64,000 nucleotides of DNA from Adiantum capillus-veneris (GCA_014529385.2 CM043966.1:97849087-97913086), one strand, 5' to 3'. Positions 22,560-34,011 are shown, numbered from the stretch's first letter. Notes: generated by a model not told the origin, from the sequence alone. Numbers and translations are program-made.

Positions 22560-24330
22560 ATCACATTGAACAACATTTGTACATGGGACTTGATTTCCCT
22601 CATTACATTTTATAAAGCTGAGGCTGAGTTAACAACACTTGTGTGAGGCAAGCCAAGAAAGCCTTATTCCTCTCAATCTAGATATGCCAAAGGTAAACTC
22701 CTCTCAAGGAAGTAAAAAAGGTTTACATTCACCAAGCAATAAATTTCTCCAAGAAACTTGAGAAGGACCAATAGTAGTCTCTTTGAAGCTCTTTCTTGAG
22801 TTCAACATTATGCTTGTAGTAGCTGACAAAAAGGTGTTGGATATATTCTTCATGTAACTTGCATGTGCATCATACCCAATTACATATGCCAACATATTTA
22901 GCTTTCTTCCAATCCAAATTCCCTGATGAAGTATAAGCCACATAAGACTCTGCTTGACTAATATAGGATAAGCCCATAGACACTTGAACTTGTAGGACCA
23001 TTGTTGAGAGCTCCAAGAGATTCCCAATCTGCTATTAAGTTTTGTCACTAATTTAGGGTCCAATTTCCCTTTATTCTCGTTGGGTCCAATTTCCTTTTAT
23101 TCTCGTTGAAGGTGTCTTTTGAAACTTCAAGCTTCATGAGCTCCATTCTTTCCAAGAGAAAATCAGCACACCAGTTTGATATCTAATACTATTGAATAAG
23201 CTCTAATTTAGTGATCCACCTTCCATCTTTAAAGACATCTTTCTAGCATTTGATACCTACCTTGTATCAGATGTGAACACTCCTTGTACAAGGCATATTC
23301 ATATTCTACAAGTGGCAGCCAAACCAAATAGAGAGCTGGAGTTAGAAGTTCAAAGAGAACACCAATCTCCTAGGAGGAACCCATTCACTTTTTCTCTTGC
23401 TCCAAGCTTTCTAATCTCTAGAAATAATAGTAGAACCTTTTGGCACAACATTAGCATTGGAAGTAAAAATCTTAGTTGGTGATAGCCCCTTCCAGGCTTT
23501 GTATTCTTTCATGTGAAAACTGTACATATTCCTCTTGATCAACAAGGACCAAAAGTCTGTAGAGGTTGCAAATCTCATTATCCAAGCCTCGATGACAATA
23601 TATGGATGCTGGAAATGCCTTGCCCTCCTCTTTTCTTTTCCATATAGAAAGTTTGGTAGGCTACCTTAGGGAATTTGTTAGTAACCTCTTTCCTTTTCCA
23701 TGCAACAGGTTTGTCAAGCTACCTTAGTATCCTCAAAACCTCCCCCAACAAAACCTTCTTGCCAAATTGAAAGTGTTATTTAGCTAGTACTTAGAAGGCA
23801 TCCAATAGGATAGGAAAAAAAATGAGGGAAGAAAGAAGATAATGATTAAGCACAAAAACTCTCGTAGACAAGTTAGGCTGATAATTTCGTGAGGCATAAA
23901 GCTTTTTCTTGAACCTTTCCAAAACCTAGTTTCAACTCTTATTTAAAAAAAATATTAAATCCCATAGGAAATCCTAAAATTATGAAAAGTTGTCTAGCAG
24001 CTTTACATCTAGTATGAGTCACAAATGCAACACAGACCCCATCTAATACTTTTTACCATTTTTGGCATGATTTATCACAATAGCACTGACCAAGAAAAAA
24101 TATTAGCATTCTCAAAAACATTCTACTGACTGCACATCATTTGTCACCAATGCATTAGTGTCAGCTTCAAATTGCTGCAAACATAATTGATCTACATAAC
24201 CTTGTGTGTTGATGGCCTTCAACTTGCCATGTTTCACATAACATCTGATCAACCATCCCAAAGCATCAAAAGAAATGGCATATAACAAAAGAGGTCACAA
24301 AGGACATCCTTGCCTTGTAGATTTTCAAAA
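22560..24330 (-). mobile_element. Decayed L1-type LINE
   Basis: Minus-strand remnant of a non-LTR retrotransposon. At 24217-24315 it reads RQGCPL*PLL followed by ISFDALGWLIR, the conserved palm motif of L1 reverse transcriptase. Just downstream (about 24165) is QFEADTNAL in place of the catalytic QFADDTNAL. At 23700-23800 words of the WAKKRF/CWGGF type appear. At 22704-23063 a frame with LWLILHQGIWIGRKL-like sequence resembles the zinc-binding zf-RVT region that follows reverse transcriptase. The order fits one element. Many stops and shifts show that it is dead. Confidence 0.7.
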
Positions 24331-24428
24331 GAAAGATGGACTCGGTTAAAAGCCCATTAATGGAAATTCTAGCAAAATCATTACCAAAGAGATATTAAAG
24401 TTATGGCATCTCAAGTGAACTTCCCAAT

Positions 24429-24585
24429 GTGATTCCAATTTTATTTTTTTTGGCTTTTAGGTATTTATTTTACTTATTTGTCAAAATTTGGGTAGGGCAA
24501 TTTACTTACGTGGGTATATATGCAACCCATTGCCACCGTTGTATCTTGCATCAATTATTCATTACCAAGGTTGGTTGGTTTAGGA

Positions 24586-24643
<58 letters not shown>

Positions 24644-24694
24644 ATCGTGCATTCTCTCCTTGGTCTCTATGCTTCTGCATCATCGATTTTGACA
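24429..24694 (+). mobile_element. Copia 5' LTR end with primer binding site
   Basis: An LTR-like segment sharing words with 7240-7530 ends in GATTTTGACA at 24694 and is followed at once by TGGTATCAGTGCC, one base from the plant initiator-Met primer site. It contains a CT array joined to a CA array (24591-24642). The interior of this element is not recognised beyond about 24900, and its 5' boundary is uncertain. Confidence 0.55.
24591..24642. repeat. CT-CA compound microsatellite
   Basis: A CT run changing directly to a CA run. Confidence 0.95.
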
Positions 24695-24707
24695 TGGTAT
24701 CAGTGCC
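24695..24707 (+). promoter_or_regulatory. Primer binding site (initiator-Met tRNA)
   Basis: TGGTATCAGTGCC directly follows the CA end of the LTR-like segment. Confidence 0.6.
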
Positions 24708-24964
24708 TTGATGGAGCAAGGCGATTTGAATAGAACCCATGAAGAACTCCCTCCCTTGCTGGCGGTGCCCTCTTCTTTTCCCTCCACCCTCTATAGCCGG
24801 CATTCTAAAATGCTACTTGTCGGATCCTCCCATGCCCTCCTCCTTTGCATGCTGTATTTTGGAATGCTACGACATTGTGAGCGTTTTTTTTCTTCCCTTA
24901 CTACCTACTCGTGAGCCTTTGCCCTTGTTGTAGCCTGTAGTTTGAAACGTTACGCTTTGTAACC

Positions 24965-25643
24965 TGTCATAAAATCTAATATCTAACCAACCCAAATGAT
25001 TTTCTCATATTAAATTTATCATTTAATGTGGGGGAATAAACGGGAACAAGGGTTAGAATATAGACATGTGCTTACAAATCTATCTCAACACGGGGCCAAT
25101 GGTAAAGGGGTCCAAATGAGAGATGGTATGTCAAAGAGCAAGGCTAACCAATGGAGCTTAAACAACCTTAGGGTTAGCTTCATTGAAGACCTCCAAAGGT
25201 TAGTGTTAAAAAGTTATTTGACCTTAGGTAAGCTAGGGTTGTGCTTGAGGTGGGAACCCGGCCCAAGCTTAAGGTGCTTGTCGTGCTTGATGATTGAGAT
25301 GCTTGAGACCTTGAGATGCTAGGGTTGTACTTGAGGTGGGAACCCAACCCAAACTTGAGGGGCTTAAGGGCCGAGCTTGTGGTGAGAACTGGGCCCAAGG
25401 TTTAGGGGCTTGAGGTGTCACAAAAGTCAATGCATATCCCTCCAAGGAGGGGGCTAGCCATGCAAGTAAGGGGGGTGGTTGCTTGACCATTGTCTCTCCC
25501 AAAGGGCACACCTTGCTCAAGAGGCAAGTAGTACACATGTCAAGCCCCTAGCTAGGGTACCCTCAAGGAGTGTCCAAAGCCTATTGGTTGGCCTCCCAAG
25601 GGGTCCAATGATAATCAAGTAGATTTAATTAATTTTTTTTGCA
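24965..25643. repeat. Dispersed repeat R1, copy 1
   Basis: Begins TGTCATAAAATCTAATATC and ends TTTTTTGCA. It matches 38932-39733 over most of its length (shared words CTATCTCAACACGGGGCCAA, CTTAGGGTTAGCTTCATTGA, GCCTATTGGTTGGCC). TG...CA ends suggest a solo LTR, but no target duplication is visible. A family A copia fragment abuts its right end. Confidence 0.75.
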
Positions 25644-26369
25644 TTCCACAAGTGGTTTGTGTTTCATGCTTGGTAGTTCATGTATATCATGGTTGAGCAA
25701 GAAGCAACCTACCGTGGCCACTTCGAGTTGTGAGGCTGAGTACAGGGTAGTCTTCATAGCTACGGTTGAGTGTGTATGGCTCAGACGCCTTATGGCTGAT
25801 TTGGGTGTTGGACAGGACACTGCCAACACTATCTACACTCATAGTTAGAGCGCATTGGCAGTTGCAAGGAACCCAGTTTTCCATGCTCGCACAAAGCACA
25901 TTGAGGTGCATTACCATTATGTCAGGGAGAGGCTCTCAGCAAAAGAGATCAGCTTGGCTTATGTGCCAACACAGGACAACCTTGCAGATCTTTTCACAAA
26001 GGCATTGTCTTGTGAGAAGCTTGAAGCTTTCCGCAAAGCTTTGGGCTTACTCCCCTTTGTGGACTGATCATGTCCTCAGGACATGGCACTTCCCTTTACT
26101 CATGTGCCAGCTCTTGTTCACCGCATCACTGCAGGGGGGATTTGTTACCATAAACATGTGGTAGTGATGTGTGTGAACACACTAGGACCGCCGGGGCATT
26201 TTTCCCCTCTTTAGGAGGTTCTTTCCCCCGAGCATTGTATATACGCCCATCACTCTAGGGCTATCCATCTTTCCATTGCACATTAAGTAACATACTCTCT
26301 ATTGTGTGCCTTGAGCTTCCTTCGTCTTCTCCAAGCTGTGTGCGTTTCTCTACAACCCTAATTCCAACA
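25644..26369 (+). mobile_element. 5'-truncated family A copia (RNase H plus 3' LTR)
   Basis: A plus-strand copy keeping only the end of pol and the 3' LTR. RNase H words [23 protein letters not shown] (with a stop replacing the codon before S in DSQSAL), [19 protein letters not shown] and [11 protein letters not shown] occur in two frames (25639-26067). The polypurine tract CAGGGGGGATT precedes the 227-bp LTR at 26143-26369. The left break falls exactly against repeat R1, so the rest of the element was lost there. Confidence 0.88.
26143..26369 (+). repeat. 3' LTR of family A copia
   Basis: 227 bp, TGTTACC...CCAACA, close to the LTRs at 42733 and 47555 in reverse orientation. Confidence 0.9.
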
Positions 26370-27015
26370 CTTTCTTGCCAGACTAATTCATCACCAATGC
26401 CACAAAATTGTAAAATTTTGAAAGGACTTCATCCTTCTTCCTAAGAGGATATACCCATACTTTCCTTGAGAAGTTATCTATGTATGTAACAAAGTACAAT
26501 GAACCTCGCATGGATATGTTAAGCATAGGTCCACACACATCACTATGCACTAATTGTAATGACTTATTTTTTCGAGTGCTGCCTCTTTTGTGTGATGATT
26601 GTGTTTGTTTACCATAAAGACAATGCTCACAAACTAAGAATTTTATGTGATATCAATGGCAACCAAAAATGCAAAATCCATTATGGATATGAGATAAATA
26701 TCTCCATCAAAATCTTCAACAGAAACACAGTTGATCTCTTCAATCTTCACACTGCTTTCTTTAATCTTGCCTTCTTCTTGCTTCTTGTCTCGATTCTTTA
26801 CCTTTCTCATGTTTCACTTTCGATGGTCTTTCCTCATGATAGTGATAACACTCAATTTATTTTTGGCCATGTGATTTGCTACGAGATTTTTCTCTCTGAT
26901 ACTGCTTGCTCTTGTCCTGTGTTCTACTACACAAACAAAGAGAGTATTGCTTCTATAACGAAAAGAATCAAGATTCTTCCTATTAACCTCTTCAGTAAAC
27001 AAATTGCCCTCAATA

Positions 27016-27240
27016 TCAGCACATATTTAAGCTATAAACAGGTGCTATGTTGCTTATGGTTGTGCAAAAAGTATCCCAAATTTCTAGCAATGTGACTAAC
27101 AAAAACATTGCTTTGATGGAATCGTCAAAATTAACTCCCTGTGCAGAAAGCTGACTGAAAATTGTGTTGAACTCATTGAGATGGTTGCACTTGGTTGTAC
27201 CCTCATCCATCTTCAATTCAACCAACTTTTTCAGCCCCAA
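27016..27240 (-). pseudogene. Copia gag middle region (family D)
   Basis: Matches the copia gag helical domain (LKKLVELKMDEGTTKCNHLN; later DDSIKAMFLLVTLLEIWDTF). It has no start codon of its own and is part of the broken family D element. Confidence 0.8.
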
Positions 27241-27362
27241 TAAATCTGTGATACTACACTTTGCTTCTCATACAAGTCACTTAAGTTTTTTCAACACTCA
27301 TAACTAGTCTTTTTCTGGTTTGTCCTTGGATTGAGCTTGTGCAAGTACACATGCTTCAACAA

Positions 27363-27526
27363 AGTCACCATGATGGTGGATCTGCAAAGCTCATCCAACT
27401 CTTGCTAATCATACCCATCCATATCCTTAGGCTTTATCTCCTTCAGTCACCATGATGGTGGATCTGCAAAGCTCATCCAACTCTTGCTAATCATACCCAT
27501 CCATATCCTCAGGCTTTATCTCCTTC
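27363..27526. repeat. 82-bp tandem duplication
   Basis: AGTCACCATGATGGTGGATC at 27363 is repeated from 27445; the copies differ by one or two bases. It lies in the gag of family D. Confidence 0.95.
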
Positions 27527-27659
27527 ATCTTTAGTGACCAGATCTGCTTTTTTTGCACTAAGACATTGTAAATCTATTCCTTAATGTCATCTAACCTCTC
27601 AATGTTGGACAAAGCGTTCGTTCATGATGGAGCTATCACTCAATGGAACAAAAGTGGTA

Positions 27660-28532
27660 GATCCGATAAACTAAACAAGATGATAGAAAACCTGATTTTT
27701 TTTTGGCAGAGCCTCCCCTGCAAAACTGCTTTGTGAACCCAAAACAAATGTGTACAATGATTGAAATGCTGATAGCAATGGCTAGACTGGCAAGATAGAA
27801 TCTCAAAAAAATTCATTATTAGTGTCTCTGTCTTCAACTTCAGAAGAATGTATGTGACCAATTGAACATTGTCAAACACAAACACATAAAGATGACAGCA
27901 ATGCCAACAATGGTGGGTCAATAGATGCACACCAATATTGCACTAATTACTAAATATACATCCTATGTTAATGCCAAAATCATAGGGATGTTAAGGGCAC
28001 ACTCTAAACCTGTATCACCAAAAGGATTTCCACATTTGAGAATTCCCTAGCTCAATAAAACCTTACCATGACCCTCAACAATAGGCTTTGCATGATCATT
28101 TCTATCGATACATAAACCACGTAAGATATTACATCAACCACATAAATCTTTTTTTGTGACCGTTGTGGCAGTTTTTTTGATTTAATAAACACACAAGATC
28201 TTACATCAAATACGCATGTATGATTAGAGATTGCAAAAAGAGTTTGCAAAATGAAAACCAATAGGTAGAAGAACCTAGAAAAGTAGATCACCTTGCTATG
28301 TGAAGCAAATAACTCTCAAAGCGTGGAAAATTTGTAGAAATTTTCTTCTACAAAGTTGTAGAGCACAAAAGAACGATAAAAAAAGTAGGAATCCTCTTGA
28401 AATGCTGATTCTAACCAAGGGAAATTTGATCTAGAAAAGTTTTCAGCCTATCCTACACTACGTGCAGGCAGTATAAGCGACGTAGCTCAAAATCGATGGG
28501 GATTTTGGGAAAACTTTCTTCTACAAAGCTGT
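27660..28532. other. No recognised gene
   Basis: AT-rich sequence with short frames only. A short local repeat, CTTCTACAAAG(T/C)TGTAG, occurs at 28346. Its second copy, at 28518, was split by the gypsy insertion at 28533. Confidence 0.4.
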
Positions 28533-29108
28533 TGTTAACCCTCACGGCTCACGGACACCCCATCACCTACGACGGACGTGTATTATGTATTTGGTAGAGT
28601 CAGGTATCGGGCTTGTCGGACCAATAGGAAAAGGGTAAGAGTGATCGCCGATGAGAGGCGCACTCTAACTGGGACATTCAAGGGATTAGTTGGCTAAGCA
28701 TTGGCGCCCAAGTGTGTATGGGGTGAGCTCATATAAAAGTCAACTAAACCTAAAATTCACTCATTCTCTCATTTGTGCAATAGAAGAGTGCTCTTGCTCC
28801 ATCTTCTTCTTCTTCACCTCCTTTGTGTGTGTGTGTATGTGTGTGAGAGAGAGAGAGAGGAGGAGTGTGTGTGCGATCGAGCATTACGAAGGCACGACGG
28901 CGACGAAGCGGTTGAGCGTGGCACGACTGCAGCTTCTTCTTCATCGCGGCGAGGAATCCTCCACGACAGGAGCATAGAGCGGTGAGTGACACACCATTGC
29001 CCTCTTTTGAGCTTATTAGTTAAGCTAGTTGTGTGCTTGGAGCCGTCTATGGGTCGTACACAGTGTTAGGCAAGGGCCTTGCTCCGACAGTGCGGCAAGG
29101 AGCGCACA
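28533..29108 (+). repeat. 5' LTR of gypsy element
   Basis: Starts TGTTAACCCTCACGG and ends GAGCGCACA. A TATAAAA box lies at 28732-28738, and a GT/GA microsatellite (28823-28860) follows downstream in the region expected to be transcribed. The copy at 37267 has longer GT/GA arrays, which explains most of the 73-bp length difference. Confidence 0.92.
28732..28738 (+). promoter_or_regulatory. LTR TATA box
   Basis: TATAAAA within GAGCTCATATAAAAGTCAAC, conserved in the 3' LTR at 37466-37472. Confidence 0.6.
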
Positions 29109-29112
29109 TTGT

Positions 29113-29130
29113 TGGCGCCGCTGCCGGGGA
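29113..29130 (+). promoter_or_regulatory. Primer binding site (tRNA-Asp type)
   Basis: TGGCGCCGCTGCCGGGGA starts 4 bp after the LTR. It matches the 3' end of plant tRNA-Asp (site TGGCGCCGTTGCCGGGGA as used by Athila-type gypsy elements) with one mismatch. Confidence 0.8.
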
Positions 29131-30217
29131 ATCGCCCTACACTAAGCCCAAGAGGCACTTTGTGCTTCTCCTATGAGTTTTTTATAGTAGGAAAGAAGAG
29201 GAAGAGGAAGAGGAAGAGGAAGAGGAAGAGGAATGAGTTATTTTTCTGCAAGTTGTTAATTTCTGTATTGTCTGCAAGTTCTGTGATTTCTGCATAATGT
29301 TGTGTTTTTTGTTTGCACACAGTCTTTGCACAATTAGTAGTCGTTAGCTTGTTCGCAGTGAATGAATAAGTAGGTAGGCAGTTAGCAATTTCTGTTTGCA
29401 CACAGTCTGTACACAGTTTTCTGTCAAGGTTTGCCTGCACACCGTCTTTGCACAGGAAGGTAGTGAGAGAGGAAGTAGGTGGACAGTTAGCCCATTGTCA
29501 GTAAGCAGGTAGATTAGTTAGTGGTTAGCAGCACTGTTAGTAAGTAGATAAGGTAGTGAGCTGTCTGTGAGCTGTTGACAGAGAGGTTAGGTAGGTGTTG
29601 ACAGTGTGTGTGGCCAAGAAAGGGTCACCTAAACCGCGCGCGGTCGTCGCCTTTATATATATATATATAAAATTAAAAAAAAACCGAAAATAAAATAAAA
29701 AAAACCAAAAATATTTAAGCGTGAGTGACTGGGGGGCCACACTAAAATTTTGATCGGGATCATTTCCCCAAGCCCAAGCCCAAGCCTAAGCCCAGGCCCA
29801 GGCCTCAGTCCCCAGTCTTATGATATATACTAGACTCACTCTTATATATATACCCTACCCCCTCAAGAGGGAATGAGAGCATGTGGGGCAAGTCCTCCAC
29901 TCTCCTCCCTTCTCTTCCCACTTGCACCCTTAGACTCTCTAATTTGGGCCTAGTTCCCTACTAGAAATTGATGGTTTTAGGGATTCCGAGGGCATAAAGT
30001 GACCAAACGAAGGGCTGTAAAGCACGGCACGTCCCTCTGACCGAGACGCTTGTTTTGAGCTATCATACGTTCTATTCTATAGCTGGGTCAGAAAAAAAAG
30101 GACCAAAAAATAAATAAATAAATAAATAAGAAAAGACTTGGGTTACAAAACACCCAAAAATACTAGGTGAGCAGCCTTCATGGGCACTCACTGACACTTC
30201 TAGGGGATCCAAGTCAT
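29131..30217 (+). other. Untranslated leader of gypsy element with simple repeats
   Basis: Contains a GAAGAG repeat (29190-29232), repeated TTTGCACACAGTCTGTACACAG-like words, GTTAGTAAGTAG-type repeats, a TA run (29655-29670) and an AAGCCCAAGCCC run near 29770. TATATATA words occur around 29825-29860. No open frame longer than about 100 codons has a domain. Confidence 0.5.
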
Positions 30218-33200
30218 ATGAACCTACGCTCTGGACGAGTGTTAGAGCACGAGCATATTGGTAGTGCCTCCATTTACGGGGGCACCCATTATTCCTCCAC
30301 CCTAGGTTCTGGACCTTCGACCGGGACTCAAGGTAGCGCGACCCAAGATCCTCATATCGCGTCTAGTGATTCTTCCTCTGACTACGAAGTCATGGAGGGG
30401 TATCCTACACCAAACCCTGATAGTTCAAGTCAAGACATGCATGCCATGGGCCCACGGTGCGGGTCCAGCGTGTTTAGCCGCTTAAAAGAGACCCTTAGTA
30501 GAGCTACTCGCTCCGAACATGCGGTTAATGAAATAAATGAAGGGAGTGGGGAAGTAAATTCGTCATTCATGCCTAAAATAGACCCTATGCTTGAGAGTGT
30601 GCATGTGAATGTTCCATCCACTGCACCTCCTGATCCTTTAGGACTATCTCCCTCTGAGGTTCTACTACCCGATGGTAGGAGTCTTGCCGAAGTGCAAGAG
30701 ATCGAACGCTATATGCAAGCAACAAGGGAGAGGGAAATTGAGAACCTACGAAGGCTAGAACAAAGTCGAGACCTGAAAGCAAAGGCTCCTATGACAACAA
30801 TCATGCCAGCCGAGCAACCGAGTCCTCCCAAGGTAGCAGTCACGGAGGGGCAAGCGATGGGGAGTAATAATGCTTCCACTTCGAGGGAAACCTCCAGCAC
30901 GCCAGGCCTAGATGGGATATTCCTAAACGAAAATTGGGAGTATGACCTACAAGCAGAAGCTTTAACTGATCGGTACACAGGACACACCTATCATGTGGGT
31001 TGGTTAGATGTTCTACAATCCACATCGGGTGCTACTAGCATAGATGAGCAACAACAGAAAGTCTGTGATGTCCTCCATAGGATTGTCGAGTTAGAAAGAC
31101 AGAACACAGGGATCAACATGCCTTCAACAGGCCTAATGAGATTCTTGGATACGGGAAAGGCCAACCAAACAACCCTATCACAAATGGAGACTCCCTCAGT
31201 GAGCCCCATTGATCCTCCATATGTTGTTTCGCCAGGAGCCTCAGTACAATCTGAGCCCACAAGTGGCAGCTTTACCTTCCCAGATCTAGCTCATCTTTCT
31301 CTTAATGACACTATGGCTACCATGCATATCCCAGTGGTGAGCATGACAAGAAGTACACCATGGAGTTCATTTGTTAACATTGCGCCGATGCCTAGTAGCA
31401 CAGTGCCCCCAACTATACCTACATGTATGTATCAATCATGTGCACCTGTCGTACCTCAGCCTCATGTAGCTCCTACACCTCCGATTATTCCAAGAGCTTA
31501 CAATCCACAATGGAATTATCCAAGCTCTTATACAAGTGGAGCCATGCCATTTAATAATAACATGCCATATCAGGCACCCCCTATGCCTAGGGCCACGCCT
31601 GTAAACTTTGGACCACCGTCTGGTACACCACCATACGAAATATGGGACCCAAGAGCCGCGTGTATTCCAAGGCCAAGGCCAACTCCCATCTCACATGTGG
31701 TTCCAGGAGCACATACACCCATTATACCTGCTCAAATAGGAGATTTGGAAGCATTTGCTCAAACTATCGGTCGCTCTATTGCGGAAAACATGCGTAGTGC
31801 ACCTGATAGAGAGCCTAGGAGCAAGGCAGTTCAAGTAGCTAAGCTCACACATAAATTCAGTGGAGACGAAGATGCTAGAAAGCATATGGAAGTCTTTGAA
31901 CATGTGTGTGATTCCTTGGAAGAGCACAATGAGCTACATAAGTGTAAGGCTTTGAGTTTGACCCTGAGCGGAAAGGCTGGAGATTGGTATAGAACCTTAA
32001 GAGTAGAAGAGAAAACGATATACTCTACTCTTAGGAGACTGTTCTTAAAAGAATACATACGAGAGGGAGTACTTTGGGGTGTAGCCTCTCAGCTCCAGAA
32101 AGCCCAACGAGAAGAAGGTGAATCCGTGAGATACTTCATTAGTCGCCTAAAGAATTTGAATTCTCGATGCAATCCAAACGAGCGATTCAACAACAACCAA
32201 TTGCTCGATAGATTCATTAGGGGACTACGACATGAAAGTATCTATAATGGCCTAGTCATTAGAGGTATCACTACTTGGGAAGCAGTCACCATGAATGCAA
32301 TCCAATTGGAGGATAATTTAATGATTGCAGGAGAAAGAGTGTCTGTCGAGCCGAAGTCTAGTAGCTCGCAAGCGTCAGGGCATGAGCCAATGAAGATAAA
32401 GACAATCGTGAAAGAGCAAACAATATCTGAGATGACTTTGGCAGATCTCACCAAGGCCATCCAAGAAAGCCTTAGGGGTAATCGTGCTCCACAAAACACT
32501 CATATGTATCCAAGAAGGGAGCAACAATGGTGCTCAATTTGCTTGGGCCCACATACTACGAGTGAATGCCCTACTTTCAGAGTAAAGTTTAACGGGACTT
32601 GTAATGCGTGTGGTAGGGATGGCCATCAAGCGAAGGATTGCCTAATGCTTAAACGCATCATGGAAATTAGACCGCCTATAGCTTGGGCAGACTCACCTCG
32701 AGTTCCTGCATTGATGCCTACCCCACCCATGGAGCAACAGTTGCCATTACAGCACATGGTCCCTAGAACCCAAAATGTGGTCCAAACCACACCGTTGCCA
32801 CCTCCAGTGCTAGGACCACAACCCCCTCATCCAAGAGTTACACCTATGAACCAAATAGGTTGCGAGTCATCTAGTACTTATGTAGATTGCGAAGAGGACA
32901 TAGACTCTAGTATCACCTATGGAGTCGACATGCTTGAGGAGTGTCCCATGTACTATATGGAAGACCATTGGGGACAAATCAAACCGGTATATCAAGCTAC
33001 TGCGCTAGCAGCAAGAGGCCAAAACATTAATAGTTTTGCCCGGAGACCACCTCTTCAGTGCTACGAATGTGGTGGACCACATCGAGTAGCTGAGTGCCCC
33101 ATTAGAATGCAAAAGAATGCTGCACTAATGCAAACAAGTCAAGGGAGTGCATTGGCAATGCCAATACTCACTTGTAATCGTTGTGGCATAGATCATTTGA

Positions 33201-33697
33201 TCGCACAGTGTCCTAACAATCCAAACGCACCGAAAATCACACCATTGAACATAATAGAGATTGTTGATGGGACACCACCAACTATAAACATAGCACCAGT
33301 GAATGCACTCACACGGTCGATGCTCCAAAAGCAAAATTACATCCTCGAAGAGAGAGATGCTGCATCCATTGGCCGAGCGAGAAAGAAGAAAACACGAAGA
33401 AAGAAATCCCTTAATGCTTCTAGCTCAAAACCTAGTTCAAAGACTAACATAGGGACAGGAGAGGATCCCGTGTATATGAATGACCCTGAGGATGACTCAG
33501 ATTCGATAGAGACCACGGAGACCAAAACTGTTACTACAAAGGAAAAAGCCAGTGAGGAGGATCACGAGAGGGAATTACGACGAACACCAAAAGAGTATTC
33601 AAAGTTAAACCACCCAGTTGCGAACGCCCAAGATAAGCCACGAGAGACAAAAATGAGGATTGCAAGAGAAAGATTGGAACCTATCCAAACCAAATAG
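30218..33697 (+). CDS. Gypsy-type gag polyprotein, 1,159 residues, intact
   Basis: Structural capsid/nucleocapsid precursor that packages element RNA in cytoplasmic particles. The first in-frame ATG at 30218 gives MNLRSGRVLE, a start typical of plant gypsy gag; the open frame begins 17 codons earlier after a TAG. Residues 1-540 are low-complexity, Pro/Ser/Thr-rich. About 542-720 is the retrotransposon gag capsid domain (HKFSGDEDARKHMEVFEH, GDWYRTL, SVRYFISRLKNL). Four Cys/His knuckles follow, starting at about residues 772, 795, 948 and 986; the second is CX2CX4HX4C and the other three are one residue shorter, CX2CX3HX4C. A basic stretch RARKKKTRRKKS lies near 1065. No stop or frameshift occurs in 3.5 kb. 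It ends at TAG; the next frame is shifted. Confidence 0.9.
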   Translation: MNLRSGRVLEHEHIGSASIYGGTHYSSTLGSGPSTGTQGSATQDPHIASSDSSSDYEVMEGYPTPNPDSSSQDMHAMGPRCGSSVFSRLKETLSRATRSEHAVNEINEGSGEVNSSFMPKIDPMLESVHVNVPSTAPPDPLGLSPSEVLLPDGRSLAEVQEIERYMQATREREIENLRRLEQSRDLKAKAPMTTIMPAEQPSPPKVAVTEGQAMGSNNASTSRETSSTPGLDGIFLNENWEYDLQAEALTDRYTGHTYHVGWLDVLQSTSGATSIDEQQQKVCDVLHRIVELERQNTGINMPSTGLMRFLDTGKANQTTLSQMETPSVSPIDPPYVVSPGASVQSEPTSGSFTFPDLAHLSLNDTMATMHIPVVSMTRSTPWSSFVNIAPMPSSTVPPTIPTCMYQSCAPVVPQPHVAPTPPIIPRAYNPQWNYPSSYTSGAMPFNNNMPYQAPPMPRATPVNFGPPSGTPPYEIWDPRAACIPRPRPTPISHVVPGAHTPIIPAQIGDLEAFAQTIGRSIAENMRSAPDREPRSKAVQVAKLTHKFSGDEDARKHMEVFEHVCDSLEEHNELHKCKALSLTLSGKAGDWYRTLRVEEKTIYSTLRRLFLKEYIREGVLWGVASQLQKAQREEGESVRYFISRLKNLNSRCNPNERFNNNQLLDRFIRGLRHESIYNGLVIRGITTWEAVTMNAIQLEDNLMIAGERVSVEPKSSSSQASGHEPMKIKTIVKEQTISEMTLADLTKAIQESLRGNRAPQNTHMYPRREQQWCSICLGPHTTSECPTFRVKFNGTCNACGRDGHQAKDCLMLKRIMEIRPPIAWADSPRVPALMPTPPMEQQLPLQHMVPRTQNVVQTTPLPPPVLGPQPPHPRVTPMNQIGCESSSTYVDCEEDIDSSITYGVDMLEECPMYYMEDHWGQIKPVYQATALAARGQNINSFARRPPLQCYECGGPHRVAECPIRMQKNAALMQTSQGSALAMPILTCNRCGIDHLIAQCPNNPNAPKITPLNIIEIVDGTPPTINIAPVNALTRSMLQKQNYILEERDAASIGRARKKKTRRKKSLNASSSKPSSKTNIGTGEDPVYMNDPEDDSDSIETTETKTVTTKEKASEEDHERELRRTPKEYSKLNHPVANAQDKPRETKMRIARERLEPIQTK

Positions 33698-34011
33698 TGG
33701 AAATTGAACGAGTCCAACAACTGAGGGGTTTGGTGGAAGAAACTCAACGAACATTAGAACGTGAACCCAAACATATCGAGATGTCGGACACAGTGTTTCC
33801 CACACAAGTTCAACCTCACAAGAACTACAGGCCGTTAACTATACCCAGTATCATTCGGGAAGAGAGTGAGGGTAGGACATCTGAAAGTGGACACACACCT
33901 TTCTTACTAGAGAGAATGTTTGGTGAGGGAATGCCCGACCCCCTTGAGGAAGTGGAGATTCCATCTTCACCATTCTCTTTCAGGGTCCTACGTCCCACAA
34001 GATGCCATTAA
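33697..34011 (+). pseudogene. Gag-protease spacer frame
   Basis: A 104-codon frame overlapping the gag stop, in a different frame, with no domain of its own. It may be the original continuation of the polyprotein after a frameshift, or the site of a programmed shift. It ends at a stop just before the protease frame. Confidence 0.4.

Larger units (their letters stand above)
26385..27650 (-). mobile_element. Decayed Ty1/copia element (family D)
   Basis: Minus-strand pieces in order: gag N-terminus (27530-27650, YNVLVQKKQIW then KPEDMDGYD), gag middle (27016-27360, LVELKMDEGTTKCNHLNEF and IFSQLSAQGV), a degraded knuckle region (26814-27002), and integrase core (26385-26545, CDVCGPML then LYFVTYIDNFSRKVWVYPL). 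Stops, shifts and an 82-bp duplication interrupt it. The LTR of a plus-strand family A copy abuts its low-coordinate end. Confidence 0.75.

Noticed and set aside
26559-27095. 178-codon plus-strand frame
   Set aside because: Antisense to recognisable copia gag and integrase on the minus strand.
30430-33805. Minus-strand frames opposite the gypsy gag
   Set aside because: Shadows of the long plus-strand gag frame.
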